DNA of 64,000 bases from Hymenobacter cellulosivorans. GTDB taxonomy: Bacteria > Bacteroidota > Bacteroidia > Cytophagales > Hymenobacteraceae. Both the position numbers and the translations under genes were made by a program. Location: NCBI RefSeq assembly GCF_022919135.1, contig NZ_CP095049.1:3848501-3912500 (forward strand), written 5' to 3'. How positions within the stretch are numbered: the stretch's first letter is position 1; the number at the start of each line of letters is the position of its first letter. This document shows, piece after piece, positions 16,535 to 25,204 of the stretch. Under the pieces are notes generated by a model. The model saw only the letters and a program-made list of their open reading frames with translations, was not told the DNA's origin and did not search any database.

Positions 16535-17050
16535 ATGAAACGACCCGCTTTGCTGGCCTGGGGGCTGCTGCTGTCGGCCTGCGGCTCCAATGCGCAGTCG
16601 GGCGACAATCCGGCTTACGACCGGCTGCTGCGCACGCTCTACAAGAACACCGTACCCGCCATTCGGCCTGCCGCCCTGGCCCAGGAGCTGCAGCAAAACC
16701 CGGCCGCAGTGATAGTACTCGACACGCGCACCCCGGCCGAGTACCAGGTCAGCCACCTACGCGGCGCCCGTTTCGTCGACTTCGATACCTACGACAAGGC
16801 CACCTTTGCCGACCTGCCCCGGGACCGGAAAGTGGTGGTGTACTGCTCCGTCGGGTACCGCAGTGAGCGGGTTGGGGAGCGGCTGCGGGCGTTGGGCTTT
16901 ACCCAGGTGCAAAACCTGTACGGCGGAATTTTCCAGTGGGTAAACGAAGGCCGGCCGGTGTACAACCAGCAGGGCCTAACCCAGAACGTGCACCCATATT
17001 CGGCCCTGTGGAGCCCCTGGCTTAGCAAGGGCAATAAGGTTTACGAATAA
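16535..17050 (+). CDS. Rhodanese-domain lipoprotein
   Basis: 171 residues from ATG 16535 (MKRPALLAWGLLLSACGS), which gives a proper signal peptide with lipobox LSAC (Cys16); the upstream in-frame extension lies in the repeat. The rhodanese domain has VIVLDTRTPAEYQVSHLRGA and the active-site loop CSVGYRSERVG with Cys104. A C-terminal extension (NVHPYSALWSPWLSKGNKVY) is unusual for plain rhodaneses. Anchored in the envelope, it could transfer sulfane sulfur or bind thiophilic anions. It follows the AhpD-like gene and is convergent with three glycosyltransferase genes, 12 bases apart. Confidence 0.88.
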   Translation: MKRPALLAWGLLLSACGSNAQSGDNPAYDRLLRTLYKNTVPAIRPAALAQELQQNPAAVIVLDTRTPAEYQVSHLRGARFVDFDTYDKATFADLPRDRKVVVYCSVGYRSERVGERLRALGFTQVQNLYGGIFQWVNEGRPVYNQQGLTQNVHPYSALWSPWLSKGNKVYE

Positions 17051-17061
17051 GCCGGTGGTGG

Positions 17062-18408
17062 CTACTCTGGGCGCGGCTCCGGGTTTGCCCGGAGTATTTC
17101 CCAGAGCAGCACGGCTCCTGCCACGGCATATTCCGCAGCCACCAGGCTCAGGTTCTCGGTGTAGGCGCTGGTTTGGTAGGCCGCGTAGGACAGCGGAATC
17201 AGGGCCGACCATACCAGGGCAAACCGGTAACGGGTAAAACTGCTCAGGGCTACCAGCGTGGTAATGTACCAGGGATGAACCGTGGTGGCCAGGGCAAAAT
17301 ACAGCGTGAGCGTAAATAACAAGGTGCCTGGCAGCGTGGCCAGTGTAGGGCGCTTTTCCGTGGCGGCTAGTAGCAGGGCCCCGAGACCGGTAGCAAGGGC
17401 CAGGAAAGTACCCAGGCGGGCAATCTGGTTGTAGCCCGTGTGCCAGTAGCCCACAGCCCGCAGCAGGTAGTACAGGCTAGCATTAAACTCGAACTTGTGG
17501 AAGTACAGGTCGAGGCTGCGGCCCAGGTTGCGCAGCAAATCGGCGGATACGAAAGGTGCAAACAGCACCAGCAGAAACACCACCGTAAGGCCGGCGTAGC
17601 GCAAGAATTGTGCCCAGCCCAGGCGGCGCAGCAACAGGGGCAGGGCCAGCACCGGCAGCAGCTTGGTAGCAATGGCGGCGGCCAGAGCCGCCGCCGCCAT
17701 TGCCCGGCGGTTTTGGGCCAGCAGCCACAGCGCCGCCAGCACACCGCAGATTAGCAAAGCTTCGAAGTGCAGGTTGCCAGTCAACTCCACAATCACCAAG
17801 GGGTTGAGCAGGTAGGTCAGTGCCCGGCTATCAGGCAACCCGAAGCGCGGCAGCAGCCGGAGCAACAGCAGGGCCGTGCCCGCCTCGGCCATCAGCAGCA
17901 CCAGCCGCAGCACGAGGACAAATCCTTGCTCACGGGTTGGAAACAACTTGCTGGCCAACCCAAAGGCCGCTTGGCAAACGGGCGGATACACGGAGTAGTA
18001 ATGCGGCGAATTAAGTTGGGTGTAGAGCTGCCGGGCTGCTTGCTTGGACAAAGGCGGCAGAGGACTAACTGTGGAATCGGCGGCCGGGGCCATCCTGTCA
18101 GCGGGGCGCAGCCGGTAGGGGTTTTGGCCGGCCGCCACCAGGGCTCCATCCCAGCGGAAGCGGAAATAATCGTCGGACAGCGCCGGTAGAGCAGGCAGCC
18201 AGAGTAGACGCAGGATTAGAGCCAGACCCAGACCGTAGCGCAGGGGCAGGGGACGGCGCAAGAGCAGGGCATAGCCGCCGAAGGCCACGGTATACAGCGC
18301 CAGCAACAGCCCGAAATCCGACCGGGGAATGGCGTAGGCCAGCCCCAAGTAAGCTGTGGCGCTCAAAACCGCCGCCAGCCCGTGCGCGCCGGTTAGCCGT
18401 GGGTTCAC
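17062..18408 (-). CDS. GT-C type membrane mannosyl/glycosyltransferase
   Basis: 448 residues with 10-12 predicted membrane helices. The first periplasmic loop has ALSDDYFRFRWDGALVAAGQNPYRL, the Asp-Asp motif of polyprenyl-phosphate-dependent GT-C enzymes. Later TTVHPWYITTLVAL is also shared with bacterial mannosyltransferases. It should transfer a sugar from a polyprenyl carrier at the outer face of the inner membrane. Its start overlaps the stop of the upstream GT2 gene by 4 bases, and with the GT2 at 19927 it forms a three-gene unit: one enzyme could load the carrier and the others use it. Confidence 0.85.
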   Translation of the reverse strand: MNPRLTGAHGLAAVLSATAYLGLAYAIPRSDFGLLLALYTVAFGGYALLLRRPLPLRYGLGLALILRLLWLPALPALSDDYFRFRWDGALVAAGQNPYRLRPADRMAPAADSTVSPLPPLSKQAARQLYTQLNSPHYYSVYPPVCQAAFGLASKLFPTREQGFVLVLRLVLLMAEAGTALLLLRLLPRFGLPDSRALTYLLNPLVIVELTGNLHFEALLICGVLAALWLLAQNRRAMAAAALAAAIATKLLPVLALPLLLRRLGWAQFLRYAGLTVVFLLVLFAPFVSADLLRNLGRSLDLYFHKFEFNASLYYLLRAVGYWHTGYNQIARLGTFLALATGLGALLLAATEKRPTLATLPGTLLFTLTLYFALATTVHPWYITTLVALSSFTRYRFALVWSALIPLSYAAYQTSAYTENLSLVAAEYAVAGAVLLWEILRANPEPRPE

Positions 18409-19877
18409 GAGGTAGCGCGGTTATGCTGCAGGGAATAGTAGAAGATCAGGCCGAAGCCGACCGTGAGCAGGCCGTGAAAGGGCAGCAGCCCGTAGCTGCG
18501 GAAGTACAGGCCCAACCCCAACCCAAACAGGAAATACAGCGCCAGCAGGCCTTCCAGCATGGTCAGGCCGTCCAGGCTACCGGTGCGGTAGCGGCGGCCC
18601 ACCCAGGTGCCCTGCCGCTTGATGAGCCCCATCTTCGGCGTCCGGATGAAGGCCGAGGGGCGCCGGGCCAGGCCGGCCAGCACCGCCCGGGAATTGTGCA
18701 GTGATAAGCCCATCGTGACGGCCAGAAACAGCAGGAACCGCGGCACAAATTGCCCCAAGCGCCCCGCCGGGCTGCCCACTCGCCAAGCTGTGTAGAAGTA
18801 ATAGGTCAGCGGCAAAAATCCCAGAACACAAACCGAGGCCAGGCGGAAAACGGGCTGAAACCGGGGCTCATATTCCCGAATGTAGAGCAGGGGCACGCTG
18901 AGCACAGCCATCAGCAGAATGGCCACGAATACAGTGCTGTTGAGCAAATGAAACGCGGCGTGGAGCTTGGTGCTGGTGCTCTGGCCCGAGCGCAGCACCT
19001 GGCGCAGGTGCTTGCGGGCCGTTTCGGCGGCGCCCTTGGTCCAGCGGTGCTGCTGCGACTTGAGAGCGGGCAAGGCAGCCGGTAGCTCGGCCGGGGCCTG
19101 CACCCCGGGCAAATACACGAAGCGCCAACCCCGCAGCTGGGCCCGGTAGCTCAGGTCCAGGTCTTCGGTGAGCGTATCGGCGTGCCAGCCGCCGGCGTCC
19201 TCGATGCACTTCCGCCGCCATACGCCGCCGGTGCCGTTGAAGTTGATGAAGTGCCCGCCCAGGTTGCGGCCCACCTGCTCCACCAGGAAGTGGGCATTGA
19301 GCCCGAAAGCCTGTAGCTCGGTGAGCAGAGAATATTCCTCGTTGAGGTGAGTCCAGCGGGTTTGCACCACACCCACTTCGGGGCCGGTGAAATACGGTAC
19401 CGTGCGGCGCAGGAAGTCGGGCTCGGGCACGAAGTCGGCGTCGAAAATGGCAATGAGCTCCCCGTCGGTTTCCCGCAGCCCGTAGGCCAGGGCCCCGGCT
19501 TTATACCCTTCCCGGGTCGGCCGCCGCACCTGGTCGATGCGCAAGCCTTGGGCGCGGTAACGGGCCACGGCAGCGGCGGCCAGCGTGACGGTTTCGTCGG
19601 TGGAGTCGTCGAGCACCTGGATGTGAAGCCGGTCGAGGGGGTAGTCGAGCCGGGCAGCGGCCTCGATGATGCGCTCTACCACGTAGAGTTCGTTGTAGAT
19701 GGGCAGCTGCACCGTCACGCGGGGCCATTCGGCCGGAGCCGGAGCTGGAGGCTGCGCCGGCCGCGCGTAAGCACGCCGGGCCAGGCGGGTCAGGTGGAAC
19801 TGAGTCAGACTAAAGCCCAGAATAAAAATCAGGCAGAGGCCGTAGAGAACCAGAAGAACTATTTCCAGTCCTTGCAT
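18405..19877 (-). CDS. Processive-type GT2 membrane glycosyltransferase (cellulose synthase-like)
   Basis: 490 residues. One N-terminal membrane helix (LEIVLLVLYGLCLIFILGF), a cytoplasmic GT2 domain and four or five C-terminal helices. The catalytic signature is complete: VLDDSTDE, FDADFVPE, TEDLDLSYRAQ, and QQHRW (the Q-x-x-R-W of processive enzymes). It would make a beta-linked glycan or glycolipid from a nucleotide sugar. Overlaps the following GT-C gene by 4 bases, so co-translation is likely. No PilZ domain is seen. Confidence 0.9.
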   Translation of the reverse strand: MQGLEIVLLVLYGLCLIFILGFSLTQFHLTRLARRAYARPAQPPAPAPAEWPRVTVQLPIYNELYVVERIIEAAARLDYPLDRLHIQVLDDSTDETVTLAAAAVARYRAQGLRIDQVRRPTREGYKAGALAYGLRETDGELIAIFDADFVPEPDFLRRTVPYFTGPEVGVVQTRWTHLNEEYSLLTELQAFGLNAHFLVEQVGRNLGGHFINFNGTGGVWRRKCIEDAGGWHADTLTEDLDLSYRAQLRGWRFVYLPGVQAPAELPAALPALKSQQHRWTKGAAETARKHLRQVLRSGQSTSTKLHAAFHLLNSTVFVAILLMAVLSVPLLYIREYEPRFQPVFRLASVCVLGFLPLTYYFYTAWRVGSPAGRLGQFVPRFLLFLAVTMGLSLHNSRAVLAGLARRPSAFIRTPKMGLIKRQGTWVGRRYRTGSLDGLTMLEGLLALYFLFGLGLGLYFRSYGLLPFHGLLTVGFGLIFYYSLQHNRATS

Positions 19878-19926
19878 TTAAACGGGCAACAAAGTCAATG
19901 TACAAATCAAAACAGGGCGGGGCGCG

Positions 19927-20637
19927 CTACAAATACTTGAAAATCGTCCACAAAATCTTGTAGCCGGCGCCCAAGGTACCTTTCACCGTGCCCGAAACCT
20001 TCGAAACCCCGATACGGCGGCGGTAGCGCACGGGCACTTCCTGGTTGCGCAGGCGCTGTTTGGCCGCCTTGAGCTGCATTTCCACCGTCCACCCATACGT
20101 GGTATCGGCCATGCCCAGATTGCGCAGGGCCTCGGCCCGGATGGCGCGGAAAGGACCCAGGTCGGTGAATCTTACCCCGTATAAGCTGCGCAGTAAGGTA
20201 GTCGCCAGCCAGTTGCCAAAGATTTGCTGGGGCAGCATCGAGCCGCTTTCCCGCTCGCCCAGGGCCCGGGAGCCAATAACCATATCGGCCTCGCCGCGCA
20301 GAATGGGGGCCAGCACGGCGGGCATGTCGGCGGGATAGTCGGAATGGTCGCCGTCGAGAAACACGATGATGTCGGCCTGCTCGGCGGCGGGCTTGCCGAA
20401 GCTGTAGGCCATGCCCGCCAGGCAGGCGTGGCCGTAGCCGGGCCGGTTTTCGCGCACCACCGTGGCCCCGGCCGCCCGCGCCACTTCCCCGGTGTTGTCG
20501 CGGGAATTGTTGTCCACCACGATTACCTCATCGACCAGCCCGGCCGGAATTTCAGCCAGCACCAGGGCAATGGACTGTTCTTCGTTGTAGGCCGGAATAA
20601 TGACGTGGATACGCGGCGTGGCGGGCAAATCGGGCAT
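19927..20637 (-). CDS. GT2 glycosyltransferase, dolichyl/polyprenyl-phosphate sugar synthase type
   Basis: 236 residues from ATG 20637 (MPDLPATPRIHVIIPAYNEE); an in-frame extension to 20715 has no protein character. Motifs: IPAYNEEQS, VVDNNSRDNTG, FLDGDHSDYP (DxD-type metal site), and GSRALGERESGSMLP. No C-terminal membrane anchor, though GAGYKILWTIFKYL may be amphipathic. Such enzymes load a lipid carrier with a single sugar. First gene of the 20637 to 17062 set, 49 bases before the processive GT2. Confidence 0.88.
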   Translation of the reverse strand: MPDLPATPRIHVIIPAYNEEQSIALVLAEIPAGLVDEVIVVDNNSRDNTGEVARAAGATVVRENRPGYGHACLAGMAYSFGKPAAEQADIIVFLDGDHSDYPADMPAVLAPILRGEADMVIGSRALGERESGSMLPQQIFGNWLATTLLRSLYGVRFTDLGPFRAIRAEALRNLGMADTTYGWTVEMQLKAAKQRLRNQEVPVRYRRRIGVSKVSGTVKGTLGAGYKILWTIFKYL

Positions 20638-20821
20638 GGATAGGGGTGGAGTCGGTGGGAGGGCCGGGCGAAAAAGGGAGCGGACCGGGCCCGACAGACC
20701 ACAAATCCTCCGCAAAGATGCACCTTCAGCGCGGTTATTCGTTTAACCCTAGTGCCGAGCTCAAACCTTCGGCGGGCCGGATAGGTTTCGGTCTATATTT
20801 CATTTTCCTTATTTCCCGCGC

Positions 20822-21280
20822 ATGCTTCAGGTTGGCGACCCAGCTCCCGATTTTACCCTCAAAACCACTTCCGGCGAAACGTTCCGCCTTTCCGACCAGC
20901 GCGGCAAGCGTAGCATCGTGCTGTATTTCTACCCCAAAGACGACACGCCCGGCTGCACGGCCGAAGCCTGCTCGTTTCGCGACCAGTACGAAGACTTTCT
21001 CGATTTGGGCGCTGAAGTAGTGGGCGTAAGCTCCGACTCGGAAGCCTCCCATCAGAAGTTTACCCAGAAGCACCGCTTGCCGTTTCCGCTGCTGGCCGAT
21101 GTGGGCGGGCAGGTGCGCAAGCTCTACGAAGTACCCCGGGCCCTGCTGGGCATCATTCCCGGCCGCGTTACCTTCGTTATTGACAAACAAGGGGTTATCC
21201 AGTACATCTTCAACTCCCTGAACCGGGCTACCGACCACGTCAGTACCGCCAAGGACGTACTAGCTGGCCTGGAAAAGTAA
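20822..21280 (+). CDS. bcp: Peroxiredoxin, Bcp/PrxQ type
   Basis: 152 residues, cytoplasmic. [20 protein letters not shown] holds the peroxidatic Cys45 and the resolving Cys50 five residues later, the atypical two-cysteine PrxQ pattern. It reduces hydroperoxides with thioredoxin. Divergent from the GT2 gene at 20637; the spacer has TATATTTC near 20793 as a weak promoter candidate. The next gene starts 4 bases after its stop. Confidence 0.95.
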   Translation: MLQVGDPAPDFTLKTTSGETFRLSDQRGKRSIVLYFYPKDDTPGCTAEACSFRDQYEDFLDLGAEVVGVSSDSEASHQKFTQKHRLPFPLLADVGGQVRKLYEVPRALLGIIPGRVTFVIDKQGVIQYIFNSLNRATDHVSTAKDVLAGLEK

Positions 21281-21284
21281 ACCG

Positions 21285-21854
21285 ATGGGAGCCTTACTAA
21301 CCGACATGCTGCAGCGCGCCCAGCGCAGCCGCCGCGTAGTGGCCGTGCAAACCGGCGGCCCCATGCTGCTGGGCTATGTGCTCAGCCACAACGCCGAACT
21401 GCTCTTGCTGCGCACTCTTACCCGCCAGGGCCTGCCCACCGGCGTCCAGACCCTGAGCATGCACTCCGTGACCCAGGTGCATTTCGACGACCGGTACGTG
21501 CGCCTGATTGAGTTCAAGGAACACAACCCCGAGGTGGTGTACGGGCTGCCCGCCGTCCCCGACGGCATCAGCAGTGAAGACCTGAGCGTGGCGGCCCTGC
21601 TGCAAAAAGCCCACGAAACCCACCAGTTGCTCCAGCTCGAAACGTATTCGGATACCTCGTTCTACGGCTACGTGGCCCGCCTCACCGAAGACGAGCTGCT
21701 GCTGGAGGTCTACACCCAGTTTGCCGAGGCCGACGGCCACAGCGTGATGGACGTGGACAGTATCCGCAGCGTGGTGTGGAGCAACGAAGACACGCGCACC
21801 ATCGAGCTGCTGCGCAAGCAGCCGGGGGCGTTGGATAAGCTTGGCGAGGGGTAA
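21285..21854 (+). CDS. Hypothetical protein with two internal repeats
   Basis: 189 residues, no signal peptide, not recognised. Two halves align by eye: GYVLSHNAELLLLRTLTRQG with SMHSVTQVHFDDRYVRLIEF, and GYVARLTEDELLLEVYTQFA with DVDSIRSVVWSNEDTRTIEL. Each half reads as a short run of beta strands ending with an acidic turn and a hydrophobic strand. The pattern recalls small five-stranded barrels such as LSm or PilZ-like folds (inference only). It sits 4 bases after bcp and so is probably cotranscribed. Confidence 0.75.
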   Translation: MGALLTDMLQRAQRSRRVVAVQTGGPMLLGYVLSHNAELLLLRTLTRQGLPTGVQTLSMHSVTQVHFDDRYVRLIEFKEHNPEVVYGLPAVPDGISSEDLSVAALLQKAHETHQLLQLETYSDTSFYGYVARLTEDELLLEVYTQFAEADGHSVMDVDSIRSVVWSNEDTRTIELLRKQPGALDKLGEG

Positions 21855-21924
21855 TTGTTCGGCCCAGCGCAGCCTCTGGGGCCGATTCTGCGTAACCACG
21901 GGCAACTTACTGACCCATTTGCGC

Positions 21925-22914
21925 ATGTTTCGGTTCCTTTCTGTTCTGCTGCTGGCCCTGCTTTTCACGCACCCCGGCTTGGCCCAAAACACCGTCCTCA
22001 ACGCCACGCTGGATGGCTACGAGTATCCGTTTCCGGTTAAATACCTGCCCCTGAAGCTCGACGGGCAGGCCTTGCGCATGGCCTACATGGACGTGCCCGC
22101 CACTGCCAAAGCCAACGGCCGCACCGTAGTGCTGCTGCACGGCAAAAACTTTTTTGGGGCCTACTGGCGCGAAACCGTCAAGGCGCTGACGGGCGCGGGC
22201 TTCCGCGTGGTCGTGCCCGACCAGGTGGGTTTTGGCAAGTCCGACAAGCCCGATATTCATTATTCCTTTCATCAGCTGGCCCGCAATACCAAGCGCCTGC
22301 TCGATACGCTGGGCGTGCAAAAGGCCGTGGTAGTAGGCCACAGCATGGGCGGCATGCTGGCCACCCGCTTTGCGTTGCAGTATCCGGCCACGACCGAAAG
22401 GCTGGTCCTCGAAAACCCGATTGGCCTGGAGGATTACCGCGTCGGCGTACCGTTTCAGCCCATTGACCAGGCCGAGGCCACCGAGCGCAAAAGCACCGAA
22501 GAGAGTATTCGCAAGTACCACGCTACGTATTACCCCAGTGGCTACCCCAAGGCTCACGACGAGTGGCTGTTGCCGCTGGCGGCCCAAACCAAAAGCCCGG
22601 ACTTCCCCAAAGTAGCCCGCGCCAACGCCCTGACCTTCGACATGATTTACCAGCAGCCGGTCAGCTACGAGTTCAGCCGCATCCAGGTGCCCACGCTGCT
22701 CATCATCGGGCAGCAAGACCGCACGGTGGTGGGCAAGAACCTGATCAAAGACCCGAAAGTACTGGCTGCAATGGGCCAGTATCCGGAGCTCGGCCGGCGC
22801 ACCGCCGCCCAGATCAAGGGCGCCAAGCTGGTGGAGCTGGCCAACGTGGGCCACATTCCCCACCTGGAGGCGTTTGCTCAATTTCGGGAGGCGCTGCTGG
22901 CCTTTGTGAAGTAA
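21925..22914 (+). CDS. Secreted alpha/beta hydrolase
   Basis: 329 residues from ATG 21925 (MFRFLSVLLLALLFTHPGLA); the frame is open further 5' but that part overlaps the previous gene and lacks sense. Signal peptide cleaved after GLAQ. Catalytic triad visible: Ser140 in VVGHSMGGM, Asp265 in GQQDRTVVG, His310 in NVGHIPHLEAF; oxyanion region LLHGKNF. Family members hydrolyse esters, lactones or haloalkanes; the specificity is not readable. Convergent with the SUMF1 gene, 9 bases apart. Confidence 0.9.
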   Translation: MFRFLSVLLLALLFTHPGLAQNTVLNATLDGYEYPFPVKYLPLKLDGQALRMAYMDVPATAKANGRTVVLLHGKNFFGAYWRETVKALTGAGFRVVVPDQVGFGKSDKPDIHYSFHQLARNTKRLLDTLGVQKAVVVGHSMGGMLATRFALQYPATTERLVLENPIGLEDYRVGVPFQPIDQAEATERKSTEESIRKYHATYYPSGYPKAHDEWLLPLAAQTKSPDFPKVARANALTFDMIYQQPVSYEFSRIQVPTLLIIGQQDRTVVGKNLIKDPKVLAAMGQYPELGRRTAAQIKGAKLVELANVGHIPHLEAFAQFREALLAFVK

Positions 22915-22923
22915 GGTCTGGCG

Positions 22924-23988
22924 TTAGCGGCGGTTCGGAAACGAGACCTGGCAGACGCAGCGGAAGCCGATGGTCGGGGCCGGGCCGGTGTAGTGGCCCC
23001 GGGCTTTAAGCGTGCAGGCCTCCAGCGGGTCGTGGTAGCTGCCGCCTTTGGTCAGGCCCGGCTCCTGTACCAGCTCAGCCGCGTTGCCCAGCAGCTGGTA
23101 GGTGGCCAAATCGTTGGGCGGACCCTGCCAGACGTAGCCCGGAGTTCGCATCTGCAGAAAATAAGGCTCCGTCTGGCGATAATTAATCCAGCTGCGGGTG
23201 GGCTTGCTCCGGTTGTAGGTCTTAATATCTTCCTCTACCTGGGCCGCGCTTTTCGAAGTGCCCGAGCGCAGTTGCAGATACGTAGCTGCCTTCGGGTTCA
23301 CCTCCACCGGTAGATCAGTACACTTTGTGCCAAAGGGCTGCCCTCGTTCCACTAAGCCGGCGCTTTCCCACTCGGCCTCGGTGGGCAGGCGGTAGGTAAA
23401 TCGGATGTAGTTGGCGCTGAGCGTATCCGGCGCGGTAGGGCTGGAATTATAGGCTTGCATTACCACCTTGCTGCGCCATTTACAAAATGCCACCACCTGC
23501 TCGTAGCTGATGCCTACTACCGGAAATCGGTTGTAAAACGGATTAGTGTAGTAATCGGTAGTGGGCAGGGCCGAGGCCAGGGGCTGCATGCTGGCTGCCA
23601 CCGCGGGCGACGACCGGCTGAGCTGCTCCTGAAAGAATTTCCACTCCAGATTCGATACTTCGGCCTCGTCAATGCCCAAGCCATTTTCAGTAATGGGCAC
23701 AATGCCGGGCGGCTGAATCAGGCCGCTCTTTCTCCAGGCCGACCGTAGGGGAAAGCTAGGGGAGCCATACGGCTCGGTGCAGACCTTAGCGCTAGGCTTA
23801 AATCGGATAACGAGGTGGTCCTGCACGCCTACGGCCAGGTGCGTCAGGCGCGAGCCGGCGAAAGGCAGGGCCGTGGTAGCGCTGTAGCGCCCGGGCAGGA
23901 TGCTGGTCGGCGGCTGACTTGTATAACAGCCGGCCAAGGCGCAGGCCAACGCCAATAAGCCGCTCCGTAAGCAAAATTGAGTAGGCAT
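22924..23988 (-). CDS. SUMF1/formylglycine-generating-enzyme-like lipoprotein
   Basis: 354 residues from ATG 23988 (MPTQFCLRSGLLALACALAG); the frame continues 5' into the upstream gene without sense. Lipobox LAGC. The SUMF1 domain is seen in YPVVGISY-like FPVVGISYEQVVAFCKWRSK, YRLPTEAEWESAG, LLGNAAELVQEPGLTKGGSY and IGFRCVC. The two active cysteines of true FGE are not in the usual places, so it is probably a structural or binding domain as in the Gld lipoproteins. It is a tandem paralog of the gene at 24000 (11 bases between) and last in a five-gene same-strand set with redox genes. Confidence 0.87.
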   Translation of the reverse strand: MPTQFCLRSGLLALACALAGCYTSQPPTSILPGRYSATTALPFAGSRLTHLAVGVQDHLVIRFKPSAKVCTEPYGSPSFPLRSAWRKSGLIQPPGIVPITENGLGIDEAEVSNLEWKFFQEQLSRSSPAVAASMQPLASALPTTDYYTNPFYNRFPVVGISYEQVVAFCKWRSKVVMQAYNSSPTAPDTLSANYIRFTYRLPTEAEWESAGLVERGQPFGTKCTDLPVEVNPKAATYLQLRSGTSKSAAQVEEDIKTYNRSKPTRSWINYRQTEPYFLQMRTPGYVWQGPPNDLATYQLLGNAAELVQEPGLTKGGSYHDPLEACTLKARGHYTGPAPTIGFRCVCQVSFPNRR

Positions 23989-23999
23989 TGACAAGAAGA

Positions 24000-25199
24000 T
24001 TAGCGCTTCTGCGAGCTGGCCAGCGGGGCTTGGTTGGGAAACTCGATGTCGCACACGGCCCGGAAGCCGATGTGAGCCGCCGGGCCCTGGTAGCTGCCGC
24101 ACTCCTTGATGGCGCACTCCACGAGCCGGTCCTGGTAGCTGCCGCCCTTGGTCACGCCCTGTTCTTGCACCAGCTCGGCCACGTTGCCGGTCATGTGGTA
24201 GAGCCCCAGGCCGTTGACCGGCAAATCGTAGACGTAGCTGGGCGTGGAGGCCGCCAAAAAGTAAGGCGCTTCCCGGCGGCAGTTGAACATCACGATTTCG
24301 GAGCGTTGGCGGTTGAAGGCCAGAATGTCCTTGCGAATCTGGGCCGCCGAGTTGGGGCTGCCCGAGCGGTGCTGTAGGTATTCGGCCGCCTGCGGATTCA
24401 CCGTTACTTCCGCCGTCGATACCTCGTAGCCGTAGGGCAGCTGGGTGCCGTAGCGGGCCGCAAACTCCCATTCCGCCTCCGTAGGCAGCCGGTAGGTGAC
24501 GCGCACAAATTTGGGGTCCCGGGAGTTGCGGATGCTGCGGCCCTCGTTGAGCAGCCGGGTTACGGTGCGGCTGCGCCAGCGGCAGTATTCGAGCACCTGC
24601 TCGTAGCTGATGCCCACCACGGGGTAGAGGCGGTAAAAGGGGTTGGTGAAGTAGCCGCGCACGGGCTGCACCGTGGAGTCAGGCAGATACAGCCGGACTT
24701 CGGCCGCGGACTTGGTTGTGGACAGGCTGTGCAAAAACGTCTGCCATTCCACGTTGGGCACTTCTACCTCGTCCATCTGGAACCGGTCCCCAATCCAGAC
24801 CACGCCGGGCGGAAGTACGCCCTCGTCTTCGGCTTTCTGAATCTTGGGACTGGGCGGGGGCAGGGCCCGCAGGCGGGCCAGGGCCACGGTAGCCGTGTCG
24901 GCGGCAAAGCGCAAGCCTACCACCCGGGCATCGGAGAAGCCCTGGTAAGGCTGTAGCAGTTGAGCGTCGCCGGCCGGAGCTTCCTCGTCTTCGGCCCGCA
25001 CGATGCGCTGCACCTGCCGCTCATCCCAAAGCTGGAGCGGTACGCCGGTTTGGGCGCTGTAAGTGCCGGGTCGGGTGCTAGTGGGCGCTGTGCCACGCAG
25101 AGCCGTGGGAAATTGGTAGCGGATAAAGGCCGTTTGGCAGGCCCCAAGCCCGCCGAGCATACCTAGCAGCAGAAGCCGACTGCAACCGGAGCTTCGCAT
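24000..25199 (-). CDS. SUMF1/formylglycine-generating-enzyme-like lipoprotein (paralog)
   Basis: 399 residues. Lipobox LGAC after RLLLLGMLGG. The N-terminal 130 residues are a separate region also present in shorter form in the neighbour (RPGTYSAQTGVPLQLWDERQ against LPGRYSATTALPFAGSRL). SUMF1 part: MDEVEVPNVEWQTFLHSL, YPVVGISYEQVLEYCRWRS, YRLPTEAEWEFAARY, MTGNVAELVQEQGVTKGGSY, IGFRAVCDIEF. Only 5 bases separate it from the 4Fe-4S protein gene upstream, so it is almost surely cotranscribed. Exposed on the periplasmic side of a membrane; possible partner of the redox proteins (inference). Confidence 0.88.
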   Translation of the reverse strand: MRSSGCSRLLLLGMLGGLGACQTAFIRYQFPTALRGTAPTSTRPGTYSAQTGVPLQLWDERQVQRIVRAEDEEAPAGDAQLLQPYQGFSDARVVGLRFAADTATVALARLRALPPPSPKIQKAEDEGVLPPGVVWIGDRFQMDEVEVPNVEWQTFLHSLSTTKSAAEVRLYLPDSTVQPVRGYFTNPFYRLYPVVGISYEQVLEYCRWRSRTVTRLLNEGRSIRNSRDPKFVRVTYRLPTEAEWEFAARYGTQLPYGYEVSTAEVTVNPQAAEYLQHRSGSPNSAAQIRKDILAFNRQRSEIVMFNCRREAPYFLAASTPSYVYDLPVNGLGLYHMTGNVAELVQEQGVTKGGSYQDRLVECAIKECGSYQGPAAHIGFRAVCDIEFPNQAPLASSQKR

Positions 25200-25204
25200 A
25201 ACGA

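Noticed and set aside
23989..24471. N-terminal extension of the first SUMF1 lipoprotein
   Set aside because: It overlaps the paralog gene in another frame and would hide a good lipoprotein signal peptide at 23988.
22924..25199. Naming the two SUMF1 lipoproteins GldJ or GldK
   Set aside because: They share the domain and lipobox, but the other gld genes are not adjacent and the N-terminal regions do not match what I know of either protein.
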